A stretch of 64,000 nt of DNA from Rhodoferax sp. (GTDB lineage: Bacteria > Pseudomonadota > Gammaproteobacteria > Burkholderiales > Burkholderiaceae_C). Below, in pieces: positions 1 to 8,530 of this stretch. The stretch spans positions 124,001 through 188,000 of the forward strand of contig JACKLL010000001.1 in assembly GCA_024235935.1 (NCBI GenBank), read 5' to 3'. How positions within the stretch are numbered: position 1 is the stretch's first letter; each line of letters opens with the position of its first letter. The position numbers were made by a program, and so were the translations under genes. Below the pieces are notes generated by a model that saw only the letters and a program-made list of their open reading frames with translations, did no database searches and was not told the DNA's origin.

Positions 1-1
1 G

Positions 2-448
2 GCGGGCGTGCATGCCCATCTCGACAAGCAAGACCGCAACATTCGCATGCTGGCGGAGCTTGAGCAGAAGAACACGCTCGCCACGGAACTGCGGAGCAGG
101 ATCACGGCCGAGGTCGATCGCGTGCGTACCCTGCTTGCGGACCGCACGGTACGCCGCATCGAACAGCAGCAGCTCACGCAGGCCCGCGAGGAGCTGGCCC
201 GCTTCCAGTCCCTCAATGACCCGCGCATCACGCAGATGCTGGCCTTGATCGACACCGAACTGGAAATCCGCGCACTGGTGGCCCAGGCGCTGTCAGAGAC
301 CGATGCCGCCAAGCTGTTCAGCATCTATACCCGCCTGTCGGAACTCGTACCCGACCATGCGCAATACCGGGAGAGCGCCGAACGTTACGCCACGGAGATG
401 AAGGCCGGTACGACCGGCGAAGGCGCTGCCGCATCGAAGACGAACTGA
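2..448 (+). CDS. C-terminal part of a coiled-coil-rich protein of unknown function (5' truncated by window edge)
   Basis: The reading frame is open to the left edge, so the true start probably lies outside the window; the first in-frame start inside it is the GTG at position 8. About 146 residues are visible. They are mostly charged, Ala/Leu/Glu-rich helix with heptad-like spacing, and I see no catalytic motif, signal peptide or membrane segment. I do not recognise the family. It could be the C-terminal part of a larger envelope or secretion-associated protein, but nothing in the visible part shows this. Confidence 0.6.
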   Translation, partial: AGVHAHLDKQDRNIRMLAELEQKNTLATELRSRITAEVDRVRTLLADRTVRRIEQQQLTQAREELARFQSLNDPRITQMLALIDTELEIRALVAQALSETDAAKLFSIYTRLSELVPDHAQYRESAERYATEMKAGTTGEGAAASKTN

Positions 449-496
449 TTGCTGCTGCGCAGCGCGCAAGGCGGGGAACGGAGTCCGGTATACCCC

Positions 497-904
497 TCAG
501 CGGCGGGCGCAGGCGAGGTTGACGATGCGGTTGAGGGTGGAGCGCGGATCCACCATGTTCCAGCTCATCGGGCCATGCGAGGAATGGATGAACTTGCCCT
601 CCCCCATGGCCTGCGGATGGTCTGACGAATAGATCAACCGTATCCTGCGGTTGCGGCAATCGATCTCGATCTGGTCCTTGGAGGACAGATAGGCACCCTG
701 CGGACCGTAGCGCGGACCGACATGGTCGCGCAGCACCCAGACCATGATGTTGGCGCCGAACTTCTCCGACTTCTCGCTGCCCAGGTAAAAAACGTCCTTG
801 TCGGTGCGGGTCACCTGTATCCATTCGGCCCACGCGGGGCTGGCAAGTACCACCGCCCCCAACACCATGCCGGCAAAGCGGCGCACCCATCCATTCATGA
901 ACAT
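497..904 (-). CDS. Secreted surface-adhesin-E/CNP1-like protein
   Basis: A 135-residue protein with a clear N-terminal signal peptide (hydrophobic stretch at about residues 8-24, ending in ASPAWA before the mature protein). The mature part has the layout of the surface-adhesin protein E family: a Trp-containing first strand, a central VWVLRD segment, an EIDC strand, and a second Cys (LACARR) at the C-terminus, suggesting one disulphide between the two cysteines. It should be periplasmic or surface-exposed. The family name comes from a Haemophilus adhesin, but most bacterial members have no tested function, so adhesion is not implied. ATG at 904 or the second ATG two codons later are equally possible starts. 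It is convergent with the gene before it. Confidence 0.6.
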   Translation of the reverse strand: MFMNGWVRRFAGMVLGAVVLASPAWAEWIQVTRTDKDVFYLGSEKSEKFGANIMVWVLRDHVGPRYGPQGAYLSSKDQIEIDCRNRRIRLIYSSDHPQAMGEGKFIHSSHGPMSWNMVDPRSTLNRIVNLACARR

Positions 905-1013
905 CCCTCAAACACGAAGCCACGCGCAAACGGCGTGGCACCTTTTCCATTAAAGCGCAGGTCGCGGCGCAGCAGCTTGATCCAGCACAGACGTGCTGCG
1001 CGCCGCACGCATA

Positions 1014-1997
1014 TCACCACCGGGGGCCCTGGTTGATCTCGCCGGTCAGCCGGGTCGACTCGCCACGCTTGCCGGACGCCTTCCAGATGCAATTTCCGTA
1101 GGTGTCCATGCCTTCGTTGTAGATCCGCACCGGCTGGGTGGGCTCGAAGCACCGCGTACCCTTCACGTCACCGATCAACAGCCCGCAGGCGCGCAGAAAT
1201 CCGGTCGCCCCCTGCAACACCAGCGCACCGATGCCCCTGTCATAAAAGCCGCCAATATTGCCGTGATTGCCGGCCACTTCCACAGTCTGCACGCGGATGT
1301 CCGACCCATAGTTGGCCGCTGGAAACGCATAACGGAACTCGTCACGGGCGCGCACCACCACGGCCGGTCCGTCCAGGTTCGACGGCAGCGTCAGATCGAG
1401 CGCGATACCGGTGAACACCGGATCCAGCAGCAACATGGCGGCGACGCGCACCTTCTCGGGTTCTGACGTTGTCAGCCCATGCTGCGTGAAACCGCGTGCG
1501 TCCAGCATGCGCGCGAACGCGACGGCCGCGCCGGCCCCGCGGCTGAAGCCGGTCACAACGACCGACAGCGGGTGGGTCTGCGCATCTGGATGCGCGTCGC
1601 GCCAGGCCATGGCCTCCCCCGCGAAATCCTTGTAGGCCGCCTTGACCGTCTTGTCCAGATACGGCGTCGGATTCGAGCTTCGTGCGCTGAATCCACCGCG
1701 CTCGGCACCGGTACCCACGCCGGCAAAATACGCGGCCTTGAGCTGCGGGTTGCCCTCGCGCTGCGTCTCGACCTGTTCGAACAACTCGGCCACATTCGTC
1801 TGCAGCGGTGCGCCGGACAAGGGCAGGTTGGCGCGGTCATTGTTGGTGCCGTCGAAAGCGGCAAAGTAGACGAACTGGCCCGGCACCAGGCTCGGTCGCC
1901 CCGCGCCAGCCAGCGCGTCGCAGCAAGCGCGCGTTTCGGCTAGTTCGTGCGCATCGAGGATGGCAGTGACAACGGCAAGAATGGACGACTCTGTCAT
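1014..1997 (-). CDS. Tle1/DUF2235-like alpha/beta-hydrolase (putative phospholipase)
   Basis: A 327-residue protein with the two hallmarks of the DUF2235/Tle1 lipase fold: an early FDGTNND motif (about residue 48) and the nucleophile elbow GFSRGAG (about residue 150), with Ser as predicted nucleophile. A later Asp in LLLDPVFTG and a His in VAGNHGNIGG are candidates for the rest of the triad. The family hydrolyses lipids and includes type VI secretion effectors, but many members are plain intracellular hydrolases. It has no signal peptide. Its ATG overlaps the stop of the upstream lipoprotein gene by four bases (ATGA), so the two are translationally coupled. It is shorter than typical Tle1 effectors and no secretion gene is visible nearby. 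Confidence 0.65.
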   Translation of the reverse strand: MTESSILAVVTAILDAHELAETRACCDALAGAGRPSLVPGQFVYFAAFDGTNNDRANLPLSGAPLQTNVAELFEQVETQREGNPQLKAAYFAGVGTGAERGGFSARSSNPTPYLDKTVKAAYKDFAGEAMAWRDAHPDAQTHPLSVVVTGFSRGAGAAVAFARMLDARGFTQHGLTTSEPEKVRVAAMLLLDPVFTGIALDLTLPSNLDGPAVVVRARDEFRYAFPAANYGSDIRVQTVEVAGNHGNIGGFYDRGIGALVLQGATGFLRACGLLIGDVKGTRCFEPTQPVRIYNEGMDTYGNCIWKASGKRGESTRLTGEINQGPRW

Positions 1998-2536
1998 GGC
2001 TGGGCCGCTTTCTGTGACCGCAGGCCATCGACCGGGTCGGGATAGATGCGCTGCACCTGGTAAGCGCGAAACTTGGCAGGTCCGATCACTGGGTCCCCCG
2101 CAGCCCTGCGCTGCGGTGTGACCAGATAGACCTGAAGCTGGTCAGCCTGCGCCACGAAATAAACCATGTGGTCCGCCATGTCGCGCGGCAGGCGCGCACG
2201 CAGATCGACCGTCTCGTCCCGCACAACGCCGGTCGCGCGAACCCGCCAGCGCACATACAGGGTATCGCCCCGGACCATGGGGCCGTAGGTGCGGGTACCC
2301 CCACTGGCACCGCCTTTCTCGCGCACCGATGCGGGCATGTGCGCACCCGGAGCCAACGAAGTCCCATACCGGTAGTCCAGCACGTCGATACCGGGACTGT
2401 CGGCGACGGCATCGAATCCGAAGCCATGGTCGACCCGCGCAGGTCCACTGGCACAACCGGCCATCAGCAAGGCCATCCATGCCAGCAGCAGCCAGGTCCA
2501 CGCCGCCCGGCGCAGACGGCCTTGCGCACGGATCAC
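1994..2536 (-). CDS. Predicted outer-membrane or periplasmic lipoprotein
   Basis: About 180 residues, starting at the GTG at 2536. This start gives a proper lipoprotein signal: a basic n-region (RLRR), a hydrophobic run and the lipobox MAGC at about residues 24-27, with the lipidated Cys followed by Ala. The frame stays open further upstream, but that part has no protein character. The mature domain (YRYGTS, YGPMVRGDTLYVRWR, KFRAYQVQRIYPDP) is beta-rich and I do not recognise it. It directly precedes and overlaps the Tle1-like lipase gene, so it may be a partner or a protective lipoprotein for that enzyme; this is inference from position only. Confidence 0.6.
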   Translation of the reverse strand: MIRAQGRLRRAAWTWLLLAWMALLMAGCASGPARVDHGFGFDAVADSPGIDVLDYRYGTSLAPGAHMPASVREKGGASGGTRTYGPMVRGDTLYVRWRVRATGVVRDETVDLRARLPRDMADHMVYFVAQADQLQVYLVTPQRRAAGDPVIGPAKFRAYQVQRIYPDPVDGLRSQKAAQP

Positions 2537-2594
2537 AGACGCAGCAGTTCGATCAAACGGCAGGTGGGATGTCGCTGCAAGCCGCGGCACTGGC

Positions 2595-2894
2595 TCAGGC
2601 TTGCGTATCCAGCAAGGCGCCGGCCATCTTGTCACTGGTCTTGAATACGGCGAGGTTGGCCAGGAACGCATTCTTGGCCTGAAGCTGGGTGACCACGTCC
2701 TGTACCAGATCGGGCCCGGGCCTGTCGGCACGCGTGACGGCTGCCTCCACCCCACCGCCAGGCTGCGGCGTCTGCTGCACCTGCTGGCGCCGAAACCCGT
2801 CGGTACCCAGGTTGGCGACATTGTGGGCCGACGCACGCAACTGCGTCTGTGCAGCATTCATGCCGGACAAAGCAATCGATGCGGTGGAGTTCAA
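2595..2894 (-). CDS. Small flagellar rod/hook-type basal-body protein
   Basis: 99 residues if translation starts at the TTG at 2894, which has a good AAGGAA ribosome site just upstream (about 2899-2905) and brings the conserved N-terminus to residue 1. The N-terminal helix (ALSGMNAAQTQLRASAHNVAN followed by TDGFRR) is the signature of FlgB/FlgC/FlgE/FlgG-type axial proteins. The C-terminal helix (VVTQLQAKNAFLANLAVFKTSDKM) is the matching terminal helix. It lacks the large central domain of rod and hook proteins. No other flagellar gene is in the window, so it is either an orphan paralogue or misplaced; it should form a coiled-coil pair of N- and C-terminal helices. Confidence 0.65.
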   Translation of the reverse strand: MNSTASIALSGMNAAQTQLRASAHNVANLGTDGFRRQQVQQTPQPGGGVEAAVTRADRPGPDLVQDVVTQLQAKNAFLANLAVFKTSDKMAGALLDTQA

Positions 2895-3056
2895 ACCATT
2901 TCCTTCCAGTGAACAGGCAAGCTTGTCAGATACTATCCCGGAAACCAACCGCAGCACCGTTTCCCGTGCAATCACATGCCGTTCTGGCCAAATTGTTCCG
3001 GGCCCGGGCAGGACACGCCGGCTTGCGGGGACCCGACAACACCCAAGCTCACCACC

Positions 3057-3431
3057 ATGGCGGACATGCCCTTACCACCAGCCACCGATCGCTTCGAGCG
3101 CGTACTCAAGGGCGTATTCGCGCTGACCGCGCTCGTCGTGATGGTGCTGTCCTTGCTGCCGCTGGGCCCCGAGGCGCCCTCGCTGGGCTGGGACAAGGCC
3201 AACCACATGACAGCGTTTGCATTGCTGGCCTTGCTGGGTTGCCGGGCTTATCCGAACCGCCATATCGCCGTACTGACAGGCCTGCTGGCATACGGAGGCC
3301 TGATCGAGGTCCTTCAGTCCTTTACCGGCTACCGCCTGGCCGAATGGGCGGATCTGCTGGCCGACGCCCTGGGCCTGCCGGTGGGCTGGGTGGTCGCCCG
3401 ATGGCTTGGAGGCCTGCATGCGCGCCGATGA
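3057..3431 (+). CDS. VanZ-like family membrane protein
   Basis: 124 residues from the ATG at 3057; the frame extends upstream but without membrane-protein character. It has about four hydrophobic segments (ALTALVVMVLSLLPL, FALLALLGCRAY, IAVLTGLLAYGGLIEVLQ, DALGLPVGWVVARWL). The family features DKANHMTAF in the second segment and E(V)LQSFTGYR-AEWADLLADALG match VanZ-like proteins. The family is named after a teicoplanin-resistance protein, but most members are of unknown role, so no resistance is implied. Its end overlaps the start of the next gene, suggesting a two-gene unit. Confidence 0.75.
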   Translation: MADMPLPPATDRFERVLKGVFALTALVVMVLSLLPLGPEAPSLGWDKANHMTAFALLALLGCRAYPNRHIAVLTGLLAYGGLIEVLQSFTGYRLAEWADLLADALGLPVGWVVARWLGGLHARR

Positions 3432-3951
3432 AGCCTCGCCACGGCCGGGTCGCATCGCCTGGTGCACGCCGGTCGCGCTGACGACGCTCAGTCTGGCGAT
3501 CGGCCTGCTCAGCAGCCCGATGGTTCTGGCGCAGGATGCAGCTGCGACGCCGCCCGCGGCCCAGGAGCCCGTGCCGGATCTGGACACCTTGCTGGCCCTG
3601 GCCAAGCAGGGCCATCCCGTGGCCCAGTTCAACCTGGGCGTCAAATACGACTTCGGTCAGGGCGTGGAGAAGGACCCTGCGCAGGCCATCCGCTGGTACC
3701 GGCTGGCAGCGGCCCAGGGCCATGGCGGCGCGCAGTTCAACCTCGGCGGCATGTATTTCGAGGGGCTGGGTGTCAAGCGGGACCTGCTGCGCGCCACGAT
3801 GTGGTTCACGCTCAGTGCCGAGGCCGGCGTCGGCGGTGCGGCCAAGAACCGCGCCATCCTCGCGCGCGCGCTAAGCCCCGAGCAGCAGGCGCAGGCGCGA
3901 ACCATGGCGCTGGAATGCCGCCAGCGCGCGTTCAAGGACTGCGAGCCCTGA
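3418..3951 (+). CDS. Secreted Sel1-like (TPR-type) repeat protein
   Basis: 177 residues from the ATG at 3418, chosen because GGAGG lies about eight bases upstream. The N-terminus carries a signal peptide ending around VLAQDA. Two Sel1 repeats are clear: AVAQFNLGVKYDFGQGVEKDPAQAIRWYRLAA-type, then AQFNLGGMYFEGLGVKRDLLRATMWFTLSA, each of about 36 residues and each with the alternating small residues of the fold. A short C-terminal region with two Cys follows. Such proteins are periplasmic scaffolds; no specific partner is evident. It overlaps the VanZ-like gene by 14 bases. Confidence 0.75.
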   Translation: MRADEASPRPGRIAWCTPVALTTLSLAIGLLSSPMVLAQDAAATPPAAQEPVPDLDTLLALAKQGHPVAQFNLGVKYDFGQGVEKDPAQAIRWYRLAAAQGHGGAQFNLGGMYFEGLGVKRDLLRATMWFTLSAEAGVGGAAKNRAILARALSPEQQAQARTMALECRQRAFKDCEP

Positions 3952-4015
3952 TGACGACCGCACGCCTCCCCTCGCCCCGGCCCGCACCCTGGCATGCCAT
4001 GCAGGGCCCGATGTG

Positions 4016-4249
4016 ATGTCCAATAGCGCCATGGACACTGCAGAACACACCGACCTCCGACTGACCAACCTGGAAGTCAAAGCCAGCTTTACCGAGGATC
4101 TGCTCGACGCGATCAACCAGACCCTGTACCGCCAGCAGCAGCAGATCGATCGCCTCACCCGCGACTTGCAGGTGCTGCGCGAGCAGGCGCTCGATGCCGG
4201 CAGCGGCACGGAGCGCAGCTTGCGCGACGATCTGCCGCCCCACTACTGA
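4016..4249 (+). CDS. slyX: SlyX family protein
   Basis: About 77 residues forming one coiled coil (LTNLEVKASFTEDLLDAINQTLYRQQQQIDRLTRDLQVLREQ), ending in the family's acidic DDLPPHY tail. SlyX is a small cytoplasmic protein of unknown biochemical function that is widespread in Proteobacteria. Length and C-terminal DLPPHY motif match the family. The ATG at 4031 or the GTG at 4013 could also be used; no strong ribosome site decides. Confidence 0.8.
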   Translation: MSNSAMDTAEHTDLRLTNLEVKASFTEDLLDAINQTLYRQQQQIDRLTRDLQVLREQALDAGSGTERSLRDDLPPHY

Positions 4250-4291
4250 ACGCACCCATCGGATGCACTGCGCCGCCCATAGGATCACTCC

Positions 4292-5239
4292 ATGGCCATG
4301 ACCGAGCCCGCACTGCAGGTCTTCAGTGCCGACCAGGTCCATGCCGCACTGCCCTGGAAGGCACTGGTCGAGCAACTCGCACGCGCGTTTGCACAAGGTG
4401 CCGAAGTTCCGGTACGCCATGCCCATGGGCTCGGCCAGGGGGATGCCTTGCTGTTGATGCCGGCCTGGAACGCCGAGGCCATCGGCGTCAAGCTGGTGAC
4501 CGTGATGCCGGGCAATGCCGCGCGCAATGCGGCCACGGTGCAGGCCACCTACCTGCTGCTCGAGCGCGCAACCGGCCGCATGCGGGCCCTGCTCGATGGC
4601 GAGGCATTGACGCTGCGGCGTACGGCGGCCGCATCGGTACTCGCCGCCCGCCATCTGGCCCGCTCGGATGCGCGCCGCCTGCTGGTTGCAGGCACCGGCA
4701 ACCTTGCCGGATGGATGGCCCGGGCCTACCACGCACTGCGCCCCGAGCTCACGCACATCGCCATCTGGGGCCGCAATGCGAAGTCCGCCACGGCGCTGGT
4801 GCAATCCCTGTCCGACGAGGGCCTGCCGGTACATGCCTGTGACGATCTGCGCAGTGGCGTGGCGTCGGCCGACATCGTCTGCTGTGTGACCACATCGACC
4901 ACGCCGCTGGTGCTGGGCGAATGGCTGCAGCCGGGCACCCATCTGGATCTGGTCGGCGCGTTCAAGCCGGACATGCGCGAGACCGATGACACAGCGGTGC
5001 TGCGGTCACGGGTATTCGTCGACACCCTGGCTGGCGCCCTGGCCGAGGCCGGCGACCTCGTGCAGCCGCTGGCCGAGGGCCGGATGGACCGCTCCCATGT
5101 TCTGGGCGAGCTGGCGCAGCTGGTGCGTGGCGACATCCCCGGTCGCCTGTCGGCACAGGAGATCACGCTGTTCAAGTCGGTGGGCACCGCGCTCGAAGAC
5201 CTGGCCGCAGCCCGCATGGTGCTGGCCACCCGCCGCTGA
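4292..5239 (+). CDS. Ornithine cyclodeaminase / mu-crystallin family protein
   Basis: 315 residues with a GGAT sequence upstream of the ATG. The family folds into an NAD(P)-binding enzyme that deaminates or reduces cyclic or imino amino acids. Visible features are the substrate Arg region (ALTLRRTAAASVLAARHLAR), the dinucleotide-binding turn GTGNLAGWMARAY (about residues 134-146), and the conserved segment DLVGAFKPDMRETDD. Members act as ornithine cyclodeaminase, alanine dehydrogenase or ketimine reductase; the exact substrate cannot be told from sequence. It appears to be a single gene between slyX and the SRAP gene. Confidence 0.8.
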   Translation: MAMTEPALQVFSADQVHAALPWKALVEQLARAFAQGAEVPVRHAHGLGQGDALLLMPAWNAEAIGVKLVTVMPGNAARNAATVQATYLLLERATGRMRALLDGEALTLRRTAAASVLAARHLARSDARRLLVAGTGNLAGWMARAYHALRPELTHIAIWGRNAKSATALVQSLSDEGLPVHACDDLRSGVASADIVCCVTTSTTPLVLGEWLQPGTHLDLVGAFKPDMRETDDTAVLRSRVFVDTLAGALAEAGDLVQPLAEGRMDRSHVLGELAQLVRGDIPGRLSAQEITLFKSVGTALEDLAAARMVLATRR

Positions 5240-5364
5240 CGGCGGCGTGCGCCGACGCATCGCCGACTCCTGACGCACTGGCACCCCGCGGTACGCGCGG
5301 GATCCCGACTGGCGCGGTTGCAGAAAGGGTGCGGCCAGGAGGCTTGTCCGTATACTTTCCCGCC

Positions 5365-6030
5365 ATGTGCAGCCACTACCAGGCCATCAAGGAGCGCGAA
5401 CGCTTTCTGCGGCTGTTCGGGGTCTATCCGCCGGACCCTGAGGGCAAGTACGACATGTGGCCGGGCTACACCGGCGTCATGGTGCGGCGACCGCGCGAGC
5501 GCGACAGCGGTGACGACGCTGTCGCTCCCCTCGAAGCCGTGACCGGTCTGTTCGGCCTGCTGCCGCATTGGGCCAAGGACACCAAGCTGGCGCGCAGCAC
5601 CTTCAATGCCCGCAGCGAAACCGTGCACGAGAAGCCCAGCTTCCGGGATGCCTGGCGCCGCGGCCAGCACTGCATCATTCCGGCCGACGCGATCTTCGAG
5701 CCGGACTGGCGCTCCGGCAAGGCCGTGGCCACGCGCATCAGCCGCTCCGACGGCGAACCGATGGGCATTGCAGGTCTGTGGTCCTCGTGGCGCTCGCCTG
5801 CCGGCGAGACGGTGCTGAGCTTCACGATGCTGACGATCAATGCCGACGATCACCCGCTGATGCGCAACATGCACCGGCCCAACGAGGAAAAGCGCATGGT
5901 GGTGATCCTGCCGGAAGCGGCACAGCAGGATTGGCTTGACGCGCCGGCCCCCCGGTCGATGGCATTCCTGCAGCCCTATCCGGCCGATCGCCTGGTTGCC
6001 CGCAACAACGCCGGGGAAAACGCCGCATGA
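5365..6030 (+). CDS. SOS-response-associated peptidase (SRAP/YedK/HMCES) DNA-crosslinking protein
   Basis: 221 residues from the ATG at 5365. This start places the catalytic Cys at position 2 (MCSHYQ), as the family requires after Met removal. Other active-site elements are visible: NARSETVHEKPSF with the conserved Asn, the Glu in PADAIFEPD, and the His in the ADDHPLMRNMHRP stretch. SRAP proteins bind abasic sites in single-stranded DNA through a thiazolidine crosslink with Cys2 and so protect replication forks. The stop overlaps the start of the GGDEF-EAL gene by four bases, so the two are probably co-translated. Confidence 0.88.
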   Translation: MCSHYQAIKERERFLRLFGVYPPDPEGKYDMWPGYTGVMVRRPRERDSGDDAVAPLEAVTGLFGLLPHWAKDTKLARSTFNARSETVHEKPSFRDAWRRGQHCIIPADAIFEPDWRSGKAVATRISRSDGEPMGIAGLWSSWRSPAGETVLSFTMLTINADDHPLMRNMHRPNEEKRMVVILPEAAQQDWLDAPAPRSMAFLQPYPADRLVARNNAGENAA

Positions 6031-7973
6031 GCGGGACTGCCGAGAATCTGCAATCCCTTGACGGAACGGAACTTGCGCTGCGCGCGCGCCGCCTGGTGCA
6101 GATTGCCAGCGTCACGATCGCGGGGCTGCTGGTCGTTCTGGTCCGCGCGTTGCTGGAGCCAGACGCCGAGACGGCAGCCACCATCCTGGCACTGGGCATC
6201 GGCACCATGCTGCTTTGCCTGTACCTGAACCTCCGCGGGTCGACGAAACCCGCAAGCTTGCTGCTCGTGGTGGCCCTGACAACCATGGTCGCGGCACTGC
6301 TATGGCGCGGCGAAGGCTTGCGCGACTCCGCCCTGCTCGCATTGCCGGCCGTGCTGATCCTCGGCGCGCTGATGGTCAGTCCCCGGCACTTTGTTTCATT
6401 GGCTGCGGCCATGGTATTGCTGGCCGCAGGCATCGCTGCCGCCACCCATTTCGGCCTGCGCCGGGATGTATTGCCGGACCAGCTGATCAATCGCGCCATC
6501 GACACCACCATCATCCTCATGATCAGCGCGTTTGCAGTCTGGGTGATGATTGGCGACCTGCACCGCCACCTGACCAGGCTCGCAGTCCAGCTCGCTCGGC
6601 TGCAGCAGTCCCAGGACAGCCTGACCTACCTGTCGCATCACGATACGCTGACGCAGTTGCCCAACCGGATTCTGGGTCGTAGCCGGATCGAACAGGGACT
6701 GGCCCACGCGCAGCGCAACCAGCGCCAGGTCGCGATCCTGTTCGTGGACCTCGACAATTTCAAATCCGTCAACGACGCGTTCGGGCATACGGTAGGCGAC
6801 GAATTCCTGCGCCAGGCCGCCCAGCGCCTGCAGGCGTCGGTCCGCCAGTCGGATATCGTCAGCCGCCAGGGTGGTGACGAATTCCTGATCGGCCTTACCG
6901 ATCTGTCGCCAGGCGAGCAGGTAGGCGCGGTAGCCGCCAAGATTCTCGCGCGCATGGCCGAGCCCTACCGCTTCGGCGAGGCAGAAATCGCCAGTTCCTG
7001 CTCCATCGGCATCGCGACCTATCCAGCCGACGGGTCTGATTTCGAGACCCTGCTGCGCAATGCCGATATCAGCGCCGGATATGCCAAGGAGGCCGGACGC
7101 AATCTGTTCCGCTTTTATGAAGATTCCATGAACACCCGCCTGCAGCAGAACCTGCAACTGGTTGCCGGTCTGCGCAATGCATTGGCGCGGGAGGAATTTG
7201 TCCTGCATTACCAACCCGTAGTCGACATTCGGACTGGGCGCATGGTGGCCGCCGAAGCCCTGGTCCGCTGGAACAGTCCCGAACTCGGCCTGGTGGCACC
7301 GGGATTGTTCATCGGAGCCGCCGAACGCTCCGGCCTGATCGTGGATATCGGGCGCTGGGTGCTGAAGGAGGCTTGCCGCCAGATGGTCGCCTGGCGTACC
7401 GAGGGGCAACCGGCATTTGTCCTGGCGGTGAACCTGTCACCGGTGGAGTTCCACCGTGGCAATATCGAATCGGTGATCGCCTCCATCCTGAAATCGAGCG
7501 GCATGGATCCGGCTTTCCTGGAACTGGAACTGACAGAGTCCACCCTGATTCAGGATTCCGAAAAATTCATGGCGTCGCTAGAGAAGCTGAAGGCACTGGG
7601 CCTGCGCATTGCGATCGACGACTTTGGCACCGGTTACTCGAACCTGTCCTACCTGCAGCGCTTTTCCGTCGACAAGCTGAAGATCGACCAGTCGTTCGTC
7701 CGCCAGTTGCTGGCCGGACCGCAGCAGCAAGCCATCGTTTCGGCGATCATCCAGATTGCGGCCAGCCTGAAATTGAGCACGACGGCCGAGGGCATCGAGG
7801 ATGAGGCGACCCGCAGCCAGCTGGTGGACCTCGGCTGCGCGCTGGGCCAGGGCTACCTGTTCGCGCGCCCCATGCCGGCAGCCGCATTCGCGGCCTGGCG
7901 CGATCAGAATCTCGGATTTGCAGAGCCCGGGGCCGGCGCAGCACCGGCCGTGTCGGCCATAATCAAGCCATGA
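6027..7973 (+). CDS. Membrane-bound GGDEF-EAL protein (cyclic-di-GMP synthesis/breakdown)
   Basis: 648 residues. Roughly residues 20-180 are hydrophobic with about five to six membrane segments, ending in a short coiled linker (LTRLAVQLARLQQSQDSLTYLSHHDTLTQLPNR). The GGDEF domain follows, with intact GGDEF at residues 282-286 and the FVDLDNFKSVND segment. The EAL domain has intact EAL at residues 410-412, DDFGTGYSNLSYLQ and KIDQSFV. Both catalytic motifs look competent, so it may make or degrade c-di-GMP depending on the signal sensed by the membrane part. It starts in ATGA overlap with the SRAP gene and its own end overlaps the next gene in the same way. Confidence 0.88.
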   Translation: MSGTAENLQSLDGTELALRARRLVQIASVTIAGLLVVLVRALLEPDAETAATILALGIGTMLLCLYLNLRGSTKPASLLLVVALTTMVAALLWRGEGLRDSALLALPAVLILGALMVSPRHFVSLAAAMVLLAAGIAAATHFGLRRDVLPDQLINRAIDTTIILMISAFAVWVMIGDLHRHLTRLAVQLARLQQSQDSLTYLSHHDTLTQLPNRILGRSRIEQGLAHAQRNQRQVAILFVDLDNFKSVNDAFGHTVGDEFLRQAAQRLQASVRQSDIVSRQGGDEFLIGLTDLSPGEQVGAVAAKILARMAEPYRFGEAEIASSCSIGIATYPADGSDFETLLRNADISAGYAKEAGRNLFRFYEDSMNTRLQQNLQLVAGLRNALAREEFVLHYQPVVDIRTGRMVAAEALVRWNSPELGLVAPGLFIGAAERSGLIVDIGRWVLKEACRQMVAWRTEGQPAFVLAVNLSPVEFHRGNIESVIASILKSSGMDPAFLELELTESTLIQDSEKFMASLEKLKALGLRIAIDDFGTGYSNLSYLQRFSVDKLKIDQSFVRQLLAGPQQQAIVSAIIQIAASLKLSTTAEGIEDEATRSQLVDLGCALGQGYLFARPMPAAAFAAWRDQNLGFAEPGAGAAPAVSAIIKP

Positions 7974-8362
7974 AACCCGCCAGCGAAACGCAACCGACGC
8001 CGGATGCCGGAACGCCGGCCACTTTCAACCCCGACAGCACCCAGACCTTCCAGGCCAAGATGCCGGCCGCGCCAGTGTGGTTTTCGTCCATGGTGGCCGG
8101 CAACAGCCGCGAGAAAAGCCGCCTTCGAGCTGAACTGGCGCAGATCAAGGGTGCTGTTCCGCTGTTGATGAAGCAGCGCAATGGCGGTACCTGGACCGCG
8201 GATGAACGCAGCCAGCTGCGCCAGTTGCTGCGCTCGCTCAGCTCGGTCAGCCCCTACCTGCTGGTATGGGCAGTACCCGGCTCGATGCTGATCCTGCCGT
8301 TCCTGGCCTGGCATCTGGACACCCGCCGCAAACGCCGCTCACGTCGCGACCTGCAGGCTTGA
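7970..8362 (+). CDS. Small LETM1-like membrane-anchored protein of unknown function
   Basis: 130 residues. The N-terminal 50 are Pro/Thr-rich and probably disordered. A basic helical segment follows (REKSRLRAELAQIKGAVPLLMKQ), then a single membrane segment with flanking PGSMLILPFLAWHLDTRRKRRSRR. This arrangement recalls the LETM1-type core (a hydrophobic segment with conserved Pro, then a basic tail), but similarity is short. It begins in ATGA overlap with the GGDEF-EAL gene, so it is probably the last gene of the SRAP operon. Function unknown. Confidence 0.6.
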   Translation: MKPASETQPTPDAGTPATFNPDSTQTFQAKMPAAPVWFSSMVAGNSREKSRLRAELAQIKGAVPLLMKQRNGGTWTADERSQLRQLLRSLSSVSPYLLVWAVPGSMLILPFLAWHLDTRRKRRSRRDLQA

Positions 8363-8400
8363 ACGCCGGCGCCCCTGCGCGCCCACAGCTGCCGATTTGC

Positions 8401-8429
8401 TTTACACGTGAATTATTTTTCTCTAAAGC
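8401..8429 (+). promoter_or_regulatory. Possible sigma-70 promoter for the liv operon
   Basis: The 168-bp gap before livK contains an AT-rich patch with TTTACA at 8401-8406, a 17-bp spacer and TAAAGC at 8424-8429. The -35 is reasonable and the -10 poor. It lies about 100 bp upstream of the livK start. Position and base composition are the only support. Confidence 0.25.
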
Positions 8430-8530
8430 TCGGGTTATCCTCTATTGCCGCGTTCCACCGGCTGGGTACCATCTGAAGTCAAGAGTCCGGCCCTGACACG
8501 CCGCCTGCCATCATTTCCAAGGAGATTCGC

